Source: Bactericera cockerelli
Lineage: Eukaryota; Arthropoda; Insecta; Hemiptera; Triozidae
DNA length: 64,000 bases
Direction of reading: 5' to 3'
Assembly (NCBI GenBank): GCA_024516035.1
Contig: CM044957.1
Span: 45,049,547-45,113,546, forward strand
In this document: in pieces, positions 54,862 through 64,000 of the stretch
Position numbering within the stretch: position 1 is the stretch's first letter
How the letters are laid out: every line of letters starts with the position of its first letter
Notes under the pieces: model-generated
The model's database searches: none
Seen by the model: only the letters and a program-made list of their open reading frames with translations
Told to the model about the DNA's origin: nothing
Made by a program: the position numbers and the translations under genes

Positions 54862-54985
54862 AGAGCACTCTCACTCAAAATCCCCAAATCTCCCTTTTAA
54901 CCGTCAAATTTTGTCAAGCGAAATTTGATGGTTGATAAGGAGATTTTAAAATTAAGAGTGCTTTTTGGAATGAAGGTCCTGGTCC
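54862..54985. mobile_element. Foldback MITE, short copy
   Basis: CCAGAGAGCACTCTCACTCA, AATCCCCAAATCTCCCTTTT, AACCGTC and an inner inverted TGACAAAATTTG-like core. Same family as 9346-9547. Confidence 0.5.
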
Positions 54986-55419
54986 TTTATTTAATTTATC
55001 TGATTTCTCATTTGATAGGTTGGGTGTAATGATAAGTATTTATGATTATATTAAAGGTCTACGTAGTTTTGGGCCTTTTTGATGACTTTGGTTACTTCTC
55101 CTTTAGTTCTCTAAAATCTCATTTTCAATACGATCATTTAAAAAATCAGCTCATTAATGTCATACCCAATTTGACAATTCAAAATATTACAATGTTTCAG
55201 CTCAAGAAAAGCTCCAGAATTGTTCTTATTTTATCTGCCAACACATAATATTCCATTTGTCAGCACTTAAAAAAATAGGGAAAAAATATTAAAACCGATT
55301 TTTTTTAATTGATTAAAACTGATTTTTTTATTTAATTATTATTAAAAATGCAGATACCGGAACACACCAGAATCATGCCAGCGAACCAAGCAAACTTAAC
55401 TTTGTACTAATCCGAATTT

Positions 55420-55808
55420 CAGTTCCAAACCCAGCCTGGACATGACAAGTTATCCTACCTTTTGGGATTTTGACCCCACAATAATAGATCATAATTATGT
55501 CCCGGTAGCTCAGTGGTAAAAGCGGGACTCGTGTGAATCCAGAGGTTCCAGAGGTCGCGGGTTTGAAACCCAGCCGGGGCATGACAAGTTATCATCCCAT
55601 TTGGCATTTTTACCACATAATAATATGTCTTGGGCTTACTGCTGGAAAAATGAGAGTTTAATAGTCATAATTGGGCAGTATAAATAAGGCGATATTATTA
55701 TTATATCATACTTTTCAAAAAACGGGACTCTTTAGTACTAATTGGGCAGTATAAACCAGGCGATATTATTATTATTTGCGGATTCTGTTCTGGAATGAGG
55801 TACTACCT
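55420..55808 (+). repeat. SINE-B fragment, full SINE-B and shared flank
   Basis: 55420-55490 is a SINE-B piece. 55497-55700 is a full SINE-B with a small internal duplication at the anticodon-like region (CCAGAGGTTCCAGAGGTC). 55700-55808 equals the flank at 50943-51053. Confidence 0.8.
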
Positions 55809-57235
55809 ACTGATAATTTCACAGACACAAAAGACAAGAATCTCATTTTTTAAACAAAAGCATTGGTTATTTATTTCTGACATTCAGACAAAATTTAATT
55901 ATTGGTATTTAACATAGTAAGGATCATTAATCGTTTTGTTACTTTACCCATACATGACAAGGGTTCTTATACATGTTTATACTTACCAACTATTAAACAA
56001 TTGTATTAAACTTTTTGTTCTTTTTCATTAATAGGTAATTATTCTAATTAATTAATACATTGTTTTTTTTTGTAGTTAGTATACTGGGTGGTCACAACAC
56101 TGAGTGAGTACAGGGTCGATCATTTTCGGCAAGGATGGGTATTAGGCCGGAGTGAAAAAAATAATTTTGGAATTTGAAAACGCCTAATATGTCAAAAGTT
56201 GTGATTTTGTGAGTAGATCAATCCCTGAAAGTTTCAAAAATTAAAAAAATGATCTTGAGTCTCCACATTGAGCTTAAAGTTTTTGCTATTTTTGAGTATG
56301 CAATTTGAAGGGGCAACATAGTTTTTTACCCTTTATTGACCTCTGACATGAAAAGTTTTCATTTTACAAAAAAAGTATTGTATTAAATTGTATTGAGAAC
56401 AATTTTCTGTATCATTTAGTATCATAAAACGTCTCTCTATGATGTACAGTTAAAGAGATAGAACACTAATAGTTATGACTCTTGTTGAAAACTTATGAAA
56501 ATTATAATTTTTGGAACACTCCGCTTCTAAAAAATCATAAAATTATTATTATCTTATATGATAACGAGTATCATATGTATTAAAGACATTACCAGAAAGA
56601 ACAAACAATGAAAAGTACTAAATTAAGGATCAAAGGTTTTATATTTTCAAATGATTATCATTCATTTTATGTATTACCAAAAAAATCTTTTTTGTGCTAC
56701 ACACAGGAATATTTTTACGGCTCTTTTGTCGAGCACGTATAAATCGGTCTTGGGCAACTTCGCCACAAACAGATTGTGATGCCTCAGTTACCACAGCTTT
56801 CCACAGCTTGAGTCTGACTGCTGGCATGGGAGTTTGAGAGCATCGAACTCCGTTTGGAATCGGATGAGGCATATAATTTCCTCATCAGTCAGGTTCAAGG
56901 TGGCATCTGGATCCAGTGGATTTTCCCAACTGATATATGAGGTTGAAGTATTCATCAGCTTCAAAATTATGAGGAGACAATTGGGGCTGGGGGACTTAAA
57001 ACATAGAGGAGACCAGCAGTCTGGCTGGGTGACTATAAACAGGGAGTAGACCAGCATTGGCTTGGTTCGGGGGGTCCTTGTCAATTAATAGACTCCTTGT
57101 AAAGACAGTGGTAGGAGTGTGAATCATTCCTCCATTGTCTGGCTACCATCGTACACATTATGTTTATGAAGCTTGCGGGATTTTAAAATTCTACCCAATG
57201 CTTGCTCTCGCACATTAGAGCGCGAATCCTTAATT

Positions 57236-57440
57236 ATAATAACACACTTTAGTGAAGGTAATCACCGGGCGAGGTTAGTGCTCAAAGCATTTTCTACCAC
57301 CTAACCCTCAGAGTCTTATTATTATGTGTTCACAAACACAAATTAATGAGGAAAAGTTCATTCACTGGGTGGGATTCGAACCAATGGATCCCTACGCTAC
57401 CTGGTTTACCAGACTAGCGCGTTAACCACTTGACTAAAAG
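57236..57440 (-). repeat. SINE-E copy inside the hAT element
   Basis: ATAACACACTTTAGTGAAGG, GGTTAGTGCTCAAAGCATTT, CACTGGGTGGGATTCGAACC, CAGACTAGCGCGTTAACCAC. It is followed by a minus-strand SINE-D at 57479-57615. Confidence 0.75.
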
Positions 57441-58185
57441 TGCACCTTAGCATTGCAAGAAGTACAAGTTGAAAAGTTATCATATTTGTGTTAGTCAATT
57501 TCGTGATATCACAACTACTCAAACTCCCTTTACTAATTCTACGCTGAAACCGGACATGAACCACCGACCTCTAGGTTACAAGTCCGCAACCTTATCGATC
57601 AAGCTACTTGGTCAGTTTGCGAGAAGAGTATTTTCAAAGTAAGCGAAATACGCGTTTCTCTGTATCACATCAAACATAAGTTTTTTGTATTGTATAGACA
57701 AGAAAGAACATTTCTTAATCATTTTAAATAAATGCATGGGCCTTTCTGAGCTATTTTTTTAAAATTTAAAACCACGACGGGGCAATCACTTTCATTATGT
57801 AATCAGCAAGAAGTTATATCTTTTACATGAAGTGCCTCAATAACGCTCTGTAGGAAAAGAAGGCCAAATATTAAAAACTTTCAGTAGGGCGGCTGCAAAT
57901 TAAAAAAAAAAAAAAAAACAATTTAAAGTTATAATTAAAAGATTTAATACATGTAATATTAACTATCAATCAAAACGATTATTATTCTTAGGTAATACTG
58001 ACATGATATGGGTATTTCACTTCATACAAAAATTAGTTAGTTATTTTATTTAAACAACCAAGTCAACCTAGAAAATTTTGATCCGTAATATCCGTAGTTA
58101 ATTTCTAACGAATGCACAAATTAATTTGAACAATCATTATCACATAGAAAGAAAGATCTGAAAACTCAGTTTTGTACTGCTTTAA

Positions 58186-58463
58186 CACTTTGTGCGCCAA
58201 GCCCAAAATCGTGATTTCCCCTGAGGCCACGATACAAAGGATTGTCTCTCGATATGTGCGACGTGGCCCCCAGCAAGTTTGTTTTTCATGGGGGGCCACA
58301 TCGCTCATATTCAGAGACACTTTGTTACCTCTGTGGCCCATACTTTGTGGCCCATACTGAGAGACAATGCTTCAAAGTGAGGTCTAGTGTCTCTCAAAAT
58401 GAGAGACGTGGCCCCAGCGGGAAGTCGCTGTCGCTCATATTGACCGACGTGGCACACAAAGTG
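58186..58463. mobile_element. piggyBac-type MITE, 278 bp
   Basis: CACTTTGTGCGCC and GGCACACAAAGTG are inverted ends, each bordered by TTAA (58182-58185 and 58464-58467), the piggyBac insertion signature. The interior has repeated GACGTGGCCCC(C) and GAGAGAC blocks in both orientations and no gene. Confidence 0.78.
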
Positions 58464-59559
58464 TTAATAACAAAGCTACAAATTGGAGACGAGACCGGAC
58501 AAGAACAAGCGAGAAAATGTCAGTAAGCATTAAATTTATTTTCGCGCACAGTTACCTACATAGATTTTATATACATACATGTTACTTCTACTCGTATAAT
58601 GTAGGAAGATGTCTTAAATAACCAACTAAATATAGATAACAACGTAAATCTTTTATCCTGAAAAAAGTAGGCCTGAGTTGTACCAGTACCTATGATATGG
58701 ACTAATAACCTGCCATATTATTATCATTTTCCGTAGTTTCTGCTAGAGTTACAATTGTTTATGTTCTAGCTCATAGATAGTACATCATAGAGAGAAGTTT
58801 CAAGGAATTAAAATATAGAAAAAATTGTTTACAACATAATTTTATTCATTATCTTTTTTGTATAATGAACACTTTTCATGTTAGACGTGCTTCAAGTGAA
58901 AAAACCGATGATGCCCCTTCAAATTGCATACTCAAAAATAGCAAAAACTTTAAGCTCAATGTGGAGACTCAAGATCATTTTTTTAATTTTTGAAACTTTC
59001 AGGGATTGATCTACTCACAAAATCACAACTTTTGACATATTAGGCGTTTTCAAATTCCAAAATTATTTTTTTACCCCCTGTTTCACTCCGGCCTAATGGG
59101 TATTGATTTTGAATTCTCAAATTTTGCAACTGAAAATAAAATGATCATAAAAAACACATATGTGATGATGTAAAAATGTAAACAAACAAAGGTGTTACCC
59201 TAGAATTAGAATATAAAAGAAGAGAGGAAGTAGCATTGTTAAGGAAATGGGATTTAAAAGAAAAAAATCATACAAAATGGCCGCCGGAACGATCGTTGGC
59301 GAATCTTCATTCTCAAGTGAGAGGCGTTGTATACATATTTTTAAAGAAATTGCGTTTGACTAGAAAGAACATGAAGATTAATAGTTAGAACTTTTTTCTC
59401 CAAGTTTATAAAGTAATTATTACGATTTATTTTCGTAGATATAAAATTATACGACTACGTATTAGATACCTATTTTGTGAAAGTTGCATTTGCAACGTAA
59501 ATGGGAACTTACATTTTGTTTTGAAAATAATTTCTTTAACATGTATCTGGTGTGAACAT

Positions 59560-60840
59560 CACAAGACTTTTCTTATCCCCCAAAAAAGAACTCCAATTCC
59601 GCCACTGGTGACGACTATATTTATGAATTTTCATTTTCTAAAAGGTCGTATGATGTTTTACACCATTTATTTTTCTATGGAATAAAAATCTTGATTTTAA
59701 TACAATTCCTTCATTCAAAAAAGCCTTCGCTTTTCAAAGAAGTTCAATTCCGCCACTGGTGACGATATTTCGATTTTTAAAAACGTCGTGTGATATTTTG
59801 GACCAATTTATTTTTCTACAGAATAAAAATCTTGAATTTAATACAATTCCTGCATCCAAAAAAGCATTCGCTTTTCAAGGAAGTTCAATTCCGCCACTGG
59901 TGACGATATTTCGATTTTTCATTTTTAAAAACGTCGGCGTCGTGTGATATTTTGTACCAATTTATTTTTCTACATAATAAAAATCTTGATTTTAATACAA
60001 TTCCTTCATTCAAAAAAGCATTTGCTTTTCAAGGAAGTTCAATTCCGCCACCGGTGACGATATTTCGATTTTTTATTTTTAAAAACGTCGTGTGATATTT
60101 TGCACCAATTTATTTTTCTACAGAATAAAAATCTTGATTTTAATACAATTCCTTCATTCAAAAAAGCATTTGCTTTTCAAGGAAGTTCAATTCCGCCACC
60201 GGTGACGATATTTCGATTTTTTTTATTTTTAAAAACGTCGTGTGATATTTTGCACCAATTTATTTCTCTACAGAATAAAAATCTTGATTTTAATGCAATT
60301 CCTTCATTCAAAAAAGCATTCGCTTTTCAAGGAAGTTCAATTCCGCCACTGGTGACGATATTTCGATTTTTTTATTTTTAAAAACGTCGGCGTCGTGTGA
60401 TATTTTGTACCAATTTATTTTTCTACAGAATAAAAATCTTGATTTTAATACAATTCCTTCATTCAAAAGAGCATTCGATTTTCAAGAAAGTTCAGTTCCG
60501 CCACTGGTGACGATATTTCTATTTTTCATTTTTAAAAACGTCGGCGTCGTGTGATATTTTGTACCAATTTATTTTTCTACAGAATAAAAATCTTGATTTT
60601 AATACAATTCCTTCATTCAAAAGAGCATTCGATTTTCAAGAAAGTTCAATTCCGCCACTGGTGACGATATTTCGATTTTAAAAAACGTCGTGTGATATTT
60701 TGCACCAATTTATTACTTCCGATAAATTTCTAATATTAGAAATCGGAAGTATTGTGTTTTTTTCTATAGAATAAAAATCTTGATTTTAATGCAATTCCTT
60801 CATTCAAAAGAGCATTCGCGCTTTTCATGGCGTTGACTTC
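59560..60840. repeat. ~149-bp satellite, about 8 units, next to the ZP gene stop codon
   Basis: GACGATATTTCGATTTTT begins units at about 59761, 59904, 60055, 60205, 60354, 60508 and 60664, with a diverged unit at 59612. Each unit has AACGTCGTGTGATATTTT, ACCAATTTATTTTTCTAC, CTTGATTTTAATACAATTCC and TTCAATTCCGCCACTGGT. Read on the minus strand each unit carries AATAAA. Related sequence at 2700 and 20500 ties it to a dispersed element. Confidence 0.92.
60715..60756. repeat. 42-bp hairpin inserted in one satellite unit
   Basis: ACTTCCGATAAATTTCTAAT and ATTAGAAATCGGAAGTATTG plus TG sits between CCAATTTATT and TTTTTCTA(C/T)AG. Other units have these two flanks joined, so the insertion borders are visible from empty sites in the same array. 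Confidence 0.88.
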
Positions 60841-60876
60841 CACTTCACCCTGGTGAAACCAGCTCAATCATTCTCT

Positions 60877-63612
60877 TCAGAGCTTCCCCGAGTACTGAGA
60901 TCCTAGGCCGCTCTTGTGATGGCCGGGGGCGGAGTAGCGCGAGCCAGGCCGAGACTGCACGATCGCGTAGTGGTCGGAATTGGTCGAGATAGATCGGGTG
61001 GAGTTCATCGTTGAGCCGCCACTGAGGTACCCGCTTGGCTTCCCGTTCAGCGAGTATCTGAGGGTTAAGATAGACAGATTTTATTATTTAATAAAATAAT
61101 GACAATGAATAATAATGATAGTGTTTTTAGGGTTTTATTCATATTATGAAGGAAAATCCCTATTATTTCTTTGTGTTCTTTTTTTATTTGAGACTCGAAC
61201 CAGCGACTTCCAGGTTACAAGTCCGCCGTCTCACCCATCAGAGTAAACAGTATCAGTATAAACAGAAAAGTGAGAAATTAAACTAGAAACTAGATGATCA
61301 TGAATATCAGAACATACCTGGACAATTGTTTCGAAAAGTAGAAACAGAAAAGTGAAAAGTTGCACTAGACATGATCAAACCGAATGAGTTCGGATGGTGG
61401 TTCCTTGAGTTCCTCTCCAGGTTCGACCATAATAATGGACCTAGGGTCTCAGAAGTTTGCATAAGCTTAGGAGATAATATCAAGAAATATTCTTCTTCTT
61501 TTACTCTGTCTTATCCCGCTCAAGCAGGGTCGACGTTGTTCAACCTCATGGTTGAGGTTGGTTGGTTTTTGCACATTTTTTTACGGCTGGATGCCCTTCC
61601 TAACGCCAACGATTCTATTTGATTTAACGTCCTGGATTAGGACGGGGGTTTTACCCTCCATTCGCTGGGAATCGATCCAGCTACACACATTAACCTCACC
61701 CAGCCTGGGTAGGGCCGGAAATGCCAGCCTCACATGTACGGAGGGAACAGAATATTCTGTGTGAAAAAGCTGCTCCGACCGGGGATTGAACTCGGGATCT
61801 CTGGACTACGGGCAGTAGTCACAACCATTACGCCACGGAGGCTAGCAAGCTTAGGAGATAATATTAAGAAATATTGTTATTTTACAAATAAAAAGAACTG
61901 AATGGGTGAGTAGAAGAACCAGGAATGTCAAAAATCGATTTTTTTTTTTTTTTCGTAGAATAAGAAGGAATGGACTCTTTTCTATCATCTCTGTGAATAT
62001 GAAGGAGAAATACCCCTTAAAAGTATATTTTTTTCGATTTTAAAGTGGGGGAAGCATACTCATTAGCATGATAATATTTGTCTTAATTTTGCTTTCCTGA
62101 AAAGTCGATTTTTGACATTCCTGGTTCTTCTACTCACCCATTCAACTATTTTATTTAAAAAAAAAAAAAGAAATTCACCTGGAGCCGTACTGAGACCCAT
62201 GCCAGCTCCTGTACGGGTCGTAGTCCTCTATGATGGACGGCTCCTTCTCTATCACCTCTGTGCGCGCGCAGGAACACGTCATGGCCGAACAGAGGAACAC
62301 GTTGATCACCAGCATGATGAGGAAGAGAAGGCCGAAAGCTATGCAGAGGTAGAGCAGCCAGGCCGGAGACATGTGCTCGCCCTCGCAGGAGGCTCCCACC
62401 GCTGAGAATAATTTTTTTTATATATATATATAGTAAATACAATGAATACATACAATTAGTAAATACAAAATAATAATACATAGTAAAAAAAAAATAAATA
62501 TCGTAGTATTATATTAAAAAAAATATCGTAGAATTAAAAAAATAATCAAATTATACCTACATAGTAAAAAAAAAAAAAATACAAAACAATAATAATAATA
62601 TCGCCTTGTTTATACTGCCCGATTAGGACTATTCATCATCGTAGGGTGGCGTCATTGTGAACGAAACAATAATAATATCGCCTTATTTATACTGCCCGAT
62701 TAGAACTATTCATCATCATAGGGTGGCGTCATCGTGAACGATGGTAGCCAGACAGTGGAGAAATGACTCAACACTTCTATCACTGTCTTTACAAGGAGGC
62801 TAATACTAATAATTGACAAAGGCCCCCAGAACCAGGCTAATACTGGTCTACTCCCTGTTTATAGTCCCCCAGCCAGACTATTATAGAACTATTAAGTCAC
62901 ATTATCCCAGCAGTAAGCCCAAGACACATATTATTATGTGGTAAATCCCAAATGGGAGGATAACTTGTCATGTTCCGGCTGGGTTTCGAACCCACGACTT
63001 CTGGAATCTCTGGATTCACAGAGTGCCGCCTTTTTTTTTTTAAGTGGGGTTTAACGTCGCTTTCAACTGCCATGGTCATATCATGACGGGGGTTTTATCC
63101 TCCATTCGCAGGAAACTCACAAACCTGCTACTCACATTGACCTCACCCAGCCTGAGTGGGGCCGGGAAAAGCCAGCGTCACGAGAATTAGAATTTGAATG
63201 GTCACAGTGCCGCCTTTACCACTGAGCTACCGGAGCAGACAAATTTAGTTGGAACCCTTATAAATAAATAAAAAACGGACCGACAGACAGACACAAAACC
63301 AAAGTTGCTCAGGAGGTTATAAAACATCCAGAAATGTGAATTTTTTTTTGAAATCGGAGCAAAAAAATATTTATTTTTTTACAAAATCGAACACAATACT
63401 TCCGATTTCTAATATTAGAAATTTCTCGGACGTAAAATACTCACTCGGTTGTTCCCCCGGCTGCAGCACAAACACACTGGTACTCGCCATCAGCACCCCC
63501 TCGTCAGGGATGGTCTCGCTGTAGATGTCCTTGGGCCGCTGTTGTTGGGCGAGGGGCAGGCCCGCCAGCAGGTAGTTGATGTTGCCCTCACAGGTGGCCT
63601 CTGAACACGGCC
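60877..63612 (-). CDS. ZP-domain (cuticlin-like) membrane protein, last three exons
   Basis: Minus-strand exons 63612-63445, 62401-62179 and 61057-60877, all GT-AG and in phase, encode about 190 C-terminal residues. The gene's 5' part is right of the window. Seen in order: a cysteine-bearing end of an extracellular domain (PCSEATCEGNINYLLAGLPL, IYSETIPDEGVLMASTSVFV, LQPGEQPTVGASCEGEHM), one membrane span (WLLYLCIAFGLLFLIMLVIN), a CSAMTCSC patch, and a cytoplasmic tail rich in Ser/Tyr/Arg (EDYDPYRSWHGSQYGSRYSL, then HYAIVQSRPGSRYS) ending GSQYSGKL and stop at 60877. In insects such anchors belong to ZP proteins that shape apical matrix and cuticle. The ZP core itself is not in view, so the family call rests on memory of this tail. 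The introns are full of SINEs. Confidence 0.7.
61185..61260 (-). repeat. SINE-D fragment
   Basis: GAGACTCGAACCAGCGACTT, CCAGGTTACAAGTCCGCCGT on the plus strand is the minus-strand tRNA-like head of SINE-D. In the last ZP intron. Confidence 0.55.
61490..61860 (-). repeat. Inverted repeat copy, SINE-F body and a tRNA-like head
   Basis: 61490-61600 is the inverse of 15690-15780. 61627-61735 is a minus-strand SINE-F body (GGACGGGGGTTTTACCCTCC, ACATTAACCTCACCCAGCCT). 61780-61850 reads on the minus strand like a tRNA head (GAGATCCCGAGTTCAATCCC). Different elements stacked together. Confidence 0.55.
61900..62144. mobile_element. 245-bp MITE with about 40-bp terminal inverted repeats
   Basis: GAATGGGTGAGTAGAAGAAC then CAGGAATGTCAAAAATCGA at the left matches the reverse complement of the right end almost without change. 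AACT is present outside both ends (61896-61899, 62145-62148), a possible short target duplication. It lies 35 bp from the ZP exon 62401-62179. Class unknown. Confidence 0.7.
62585..63230 (-). repeat. SINE-B split by SINE-F, with repeat G pieces
   Basis: SINE-B tails at 62587-62633 and 62665-62710 are separated by repeat G starts. 62712-62880 is a repeat G copy (plus). 62885-63033 and 63206-63230 are the two halves of one minus-strand SINE-B. The intruder, 63034-63205, is a minus-strand SINE-F with T-run, and AGTGCCGCCTTT is duplicated exactly at 63022-63033 and 63206-63217. Confidence 0.82.
63245..63437 (-). mobile_element. Hairpin-headed element, truncated copy
   Basis: Minus-strand copy of the first 190 bp of the 37214-37915 element: hairpin TTTCTAATATTAGAAA with TCGGAAGTATTGTG, then GCTCCGATTTC and GTCTGTCTGTCGGTCCG. 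It stops a few bases from the ZP exon donor at 63444. Confidence 0.65.
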
Positions 63613-63649
63613 CTGTGGGACGTTGAGACGAAATTAATATAAAGAAACC

Positions 63650-63935
63650 ACCGTCGTGATGTGACCATGCAGTTGAAAGCGAAATTAAACCCAATTGAAA
63701 AAAAAAAAATAATTTCTAAACTTTAAAGGTAATAGAAAGTAAGAAATATAATAATAATAATATCGCCTTATTTCTACTGCCCGATTAGAACTATAACTAA
63801 GTCCCATTATTCCAGCAGTAAGTTCAAGACGTATCATTGTGTGGTAAAAAACCCAAATGGGATGATAATTGTCATGTCCCGGTTGGGTTTCGAACCAGCG
63901 ACCTCTGGATTCACCGAGATTCTGGATTGTCCTAA
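63650..63935. repeat. SINE-F tail (+) and SINE-B (-)
   Basis: 63650-63709 is the SINE-F 3' end with A-run (ACCATGCAGTTGAAAGCGAA). 63750-63930 is a minus-strand SINE-B with B box GGGTTTCGAACC-type. 63930-63970 begins a repeat H copy (minus). Confidence 0.7.
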
Positions 63936-64000
63936 CTAAAAGGCGGGGTTCTTGCCTATGGCAATCCTTAATGGTGTTACCCTCTGTACTAACTTTGGAA

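Larger units (their letters stand above)
56143..59095. mobile_element. hAT-type element, 2.95 kb, with long inverted repeats
   Basis: Ends TAGGCCGGAGTG and CACTCCGGCCTA are the tips of inverted repeats about 190 bp long (56143-56335 and 58908-59095). The 8-bp target duplication ATGGGTAT is perfect at 56135-56142 and 59096-59103. Inside are later insertions (repeat G 57000-57165 minus, SINE-E 57236-57440 minus, SINE-D 57479-57615 minus, piggyBac-type MITE 58186-58463). Minus-strand frames at 56640-57000 (WENPLDPDATLNLTDEEIIC and a following KLWKAVVTEAS piece) may be the last trace of its own gene, which I do not recognise. Confidence 0.85.

Overview
The window is a piece of an animal nuclear genome, most likely an arthropod and probably an insect. 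Genes are split by introns with ordinary GT-AG borders. The intergenic and intronic DNA is AT-rich and packed with short retroposons and MITEs. The conserved proteins (Mettl14, Upf3, a single Fmr1-type gene, a ZP-domain protein, a pancreatic-type lipase) have the form I remember from insects. I cannot name the species from the sequence alone.

Layout. The left edge (316-1398, minus) holds two phase-compatible exons of a secreted lipase-like gene that runs off the window. From 1.4 to 13 kb there is no gene I can support, only repeats: tRNA- and 5S-derived SINEs, a PIF/Harbinger-type MITE, a Helitron-like end and a foldback element. A complete Mettl14 gene lies at 13119-19421 (minus, 6 exons, 399 aa). 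A complete Upf3 gene lies at 22751-30994 (minus, 7 exons, 663 aa). A complete Fmr1 gene lies at 33276-51406 (plus, 10 coding exons, 657 aa), head-to-head with Upf3 across 2.3 kb. From 51.4 to 60.9 kb there are only repeats. The right edge (60877-63612, minus) carries the last three exons of a ZP-domain membrane protein whose 5' part lies outside the window.

The three central genes all act on mRNA fate: m6A writing (Mettl14), nonsense-mediated decay (Upf3) and translational control (Fmr1). Whether their adjacency matters is not shown by the sequence.

The most unusual features concern splicing. A 36-bp minisatellite in a Upf3 intron is built from the 3' splice site of the next exon, so about 26 decoy acceptors sit upstream of the real one, each leading to an immediate stop. 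Fmr1 has a G-rich repeat of its exon 8 donor. It also has three partial, decayed copies of consecutive exons (5, 6 and 7), each just upstream of the true exon and flanked by transposable-element sequence. Its last exon takes its polypyrimidine tract from a SINE tail. Transposon borders were fixed by hand from target-site duplications (8 bp for three hAT-type elements, TTAA for two piggyBac-type elements, TTA for a PIF-type element). Exon borders were fixed from GT-AG signals, reading phase and family similarity recalled from memory; no database search was possible.

Repeat family names used below are my own. SINE-A to SINE-E have tRNA-like heads, SINE-F has a 5S rRNA-like head, repeat G is the element that ends in a conserved GTCCCCCAGCCAGACT block, and repeat H is the element that ends AATAAAG plus an AT-rich tail.
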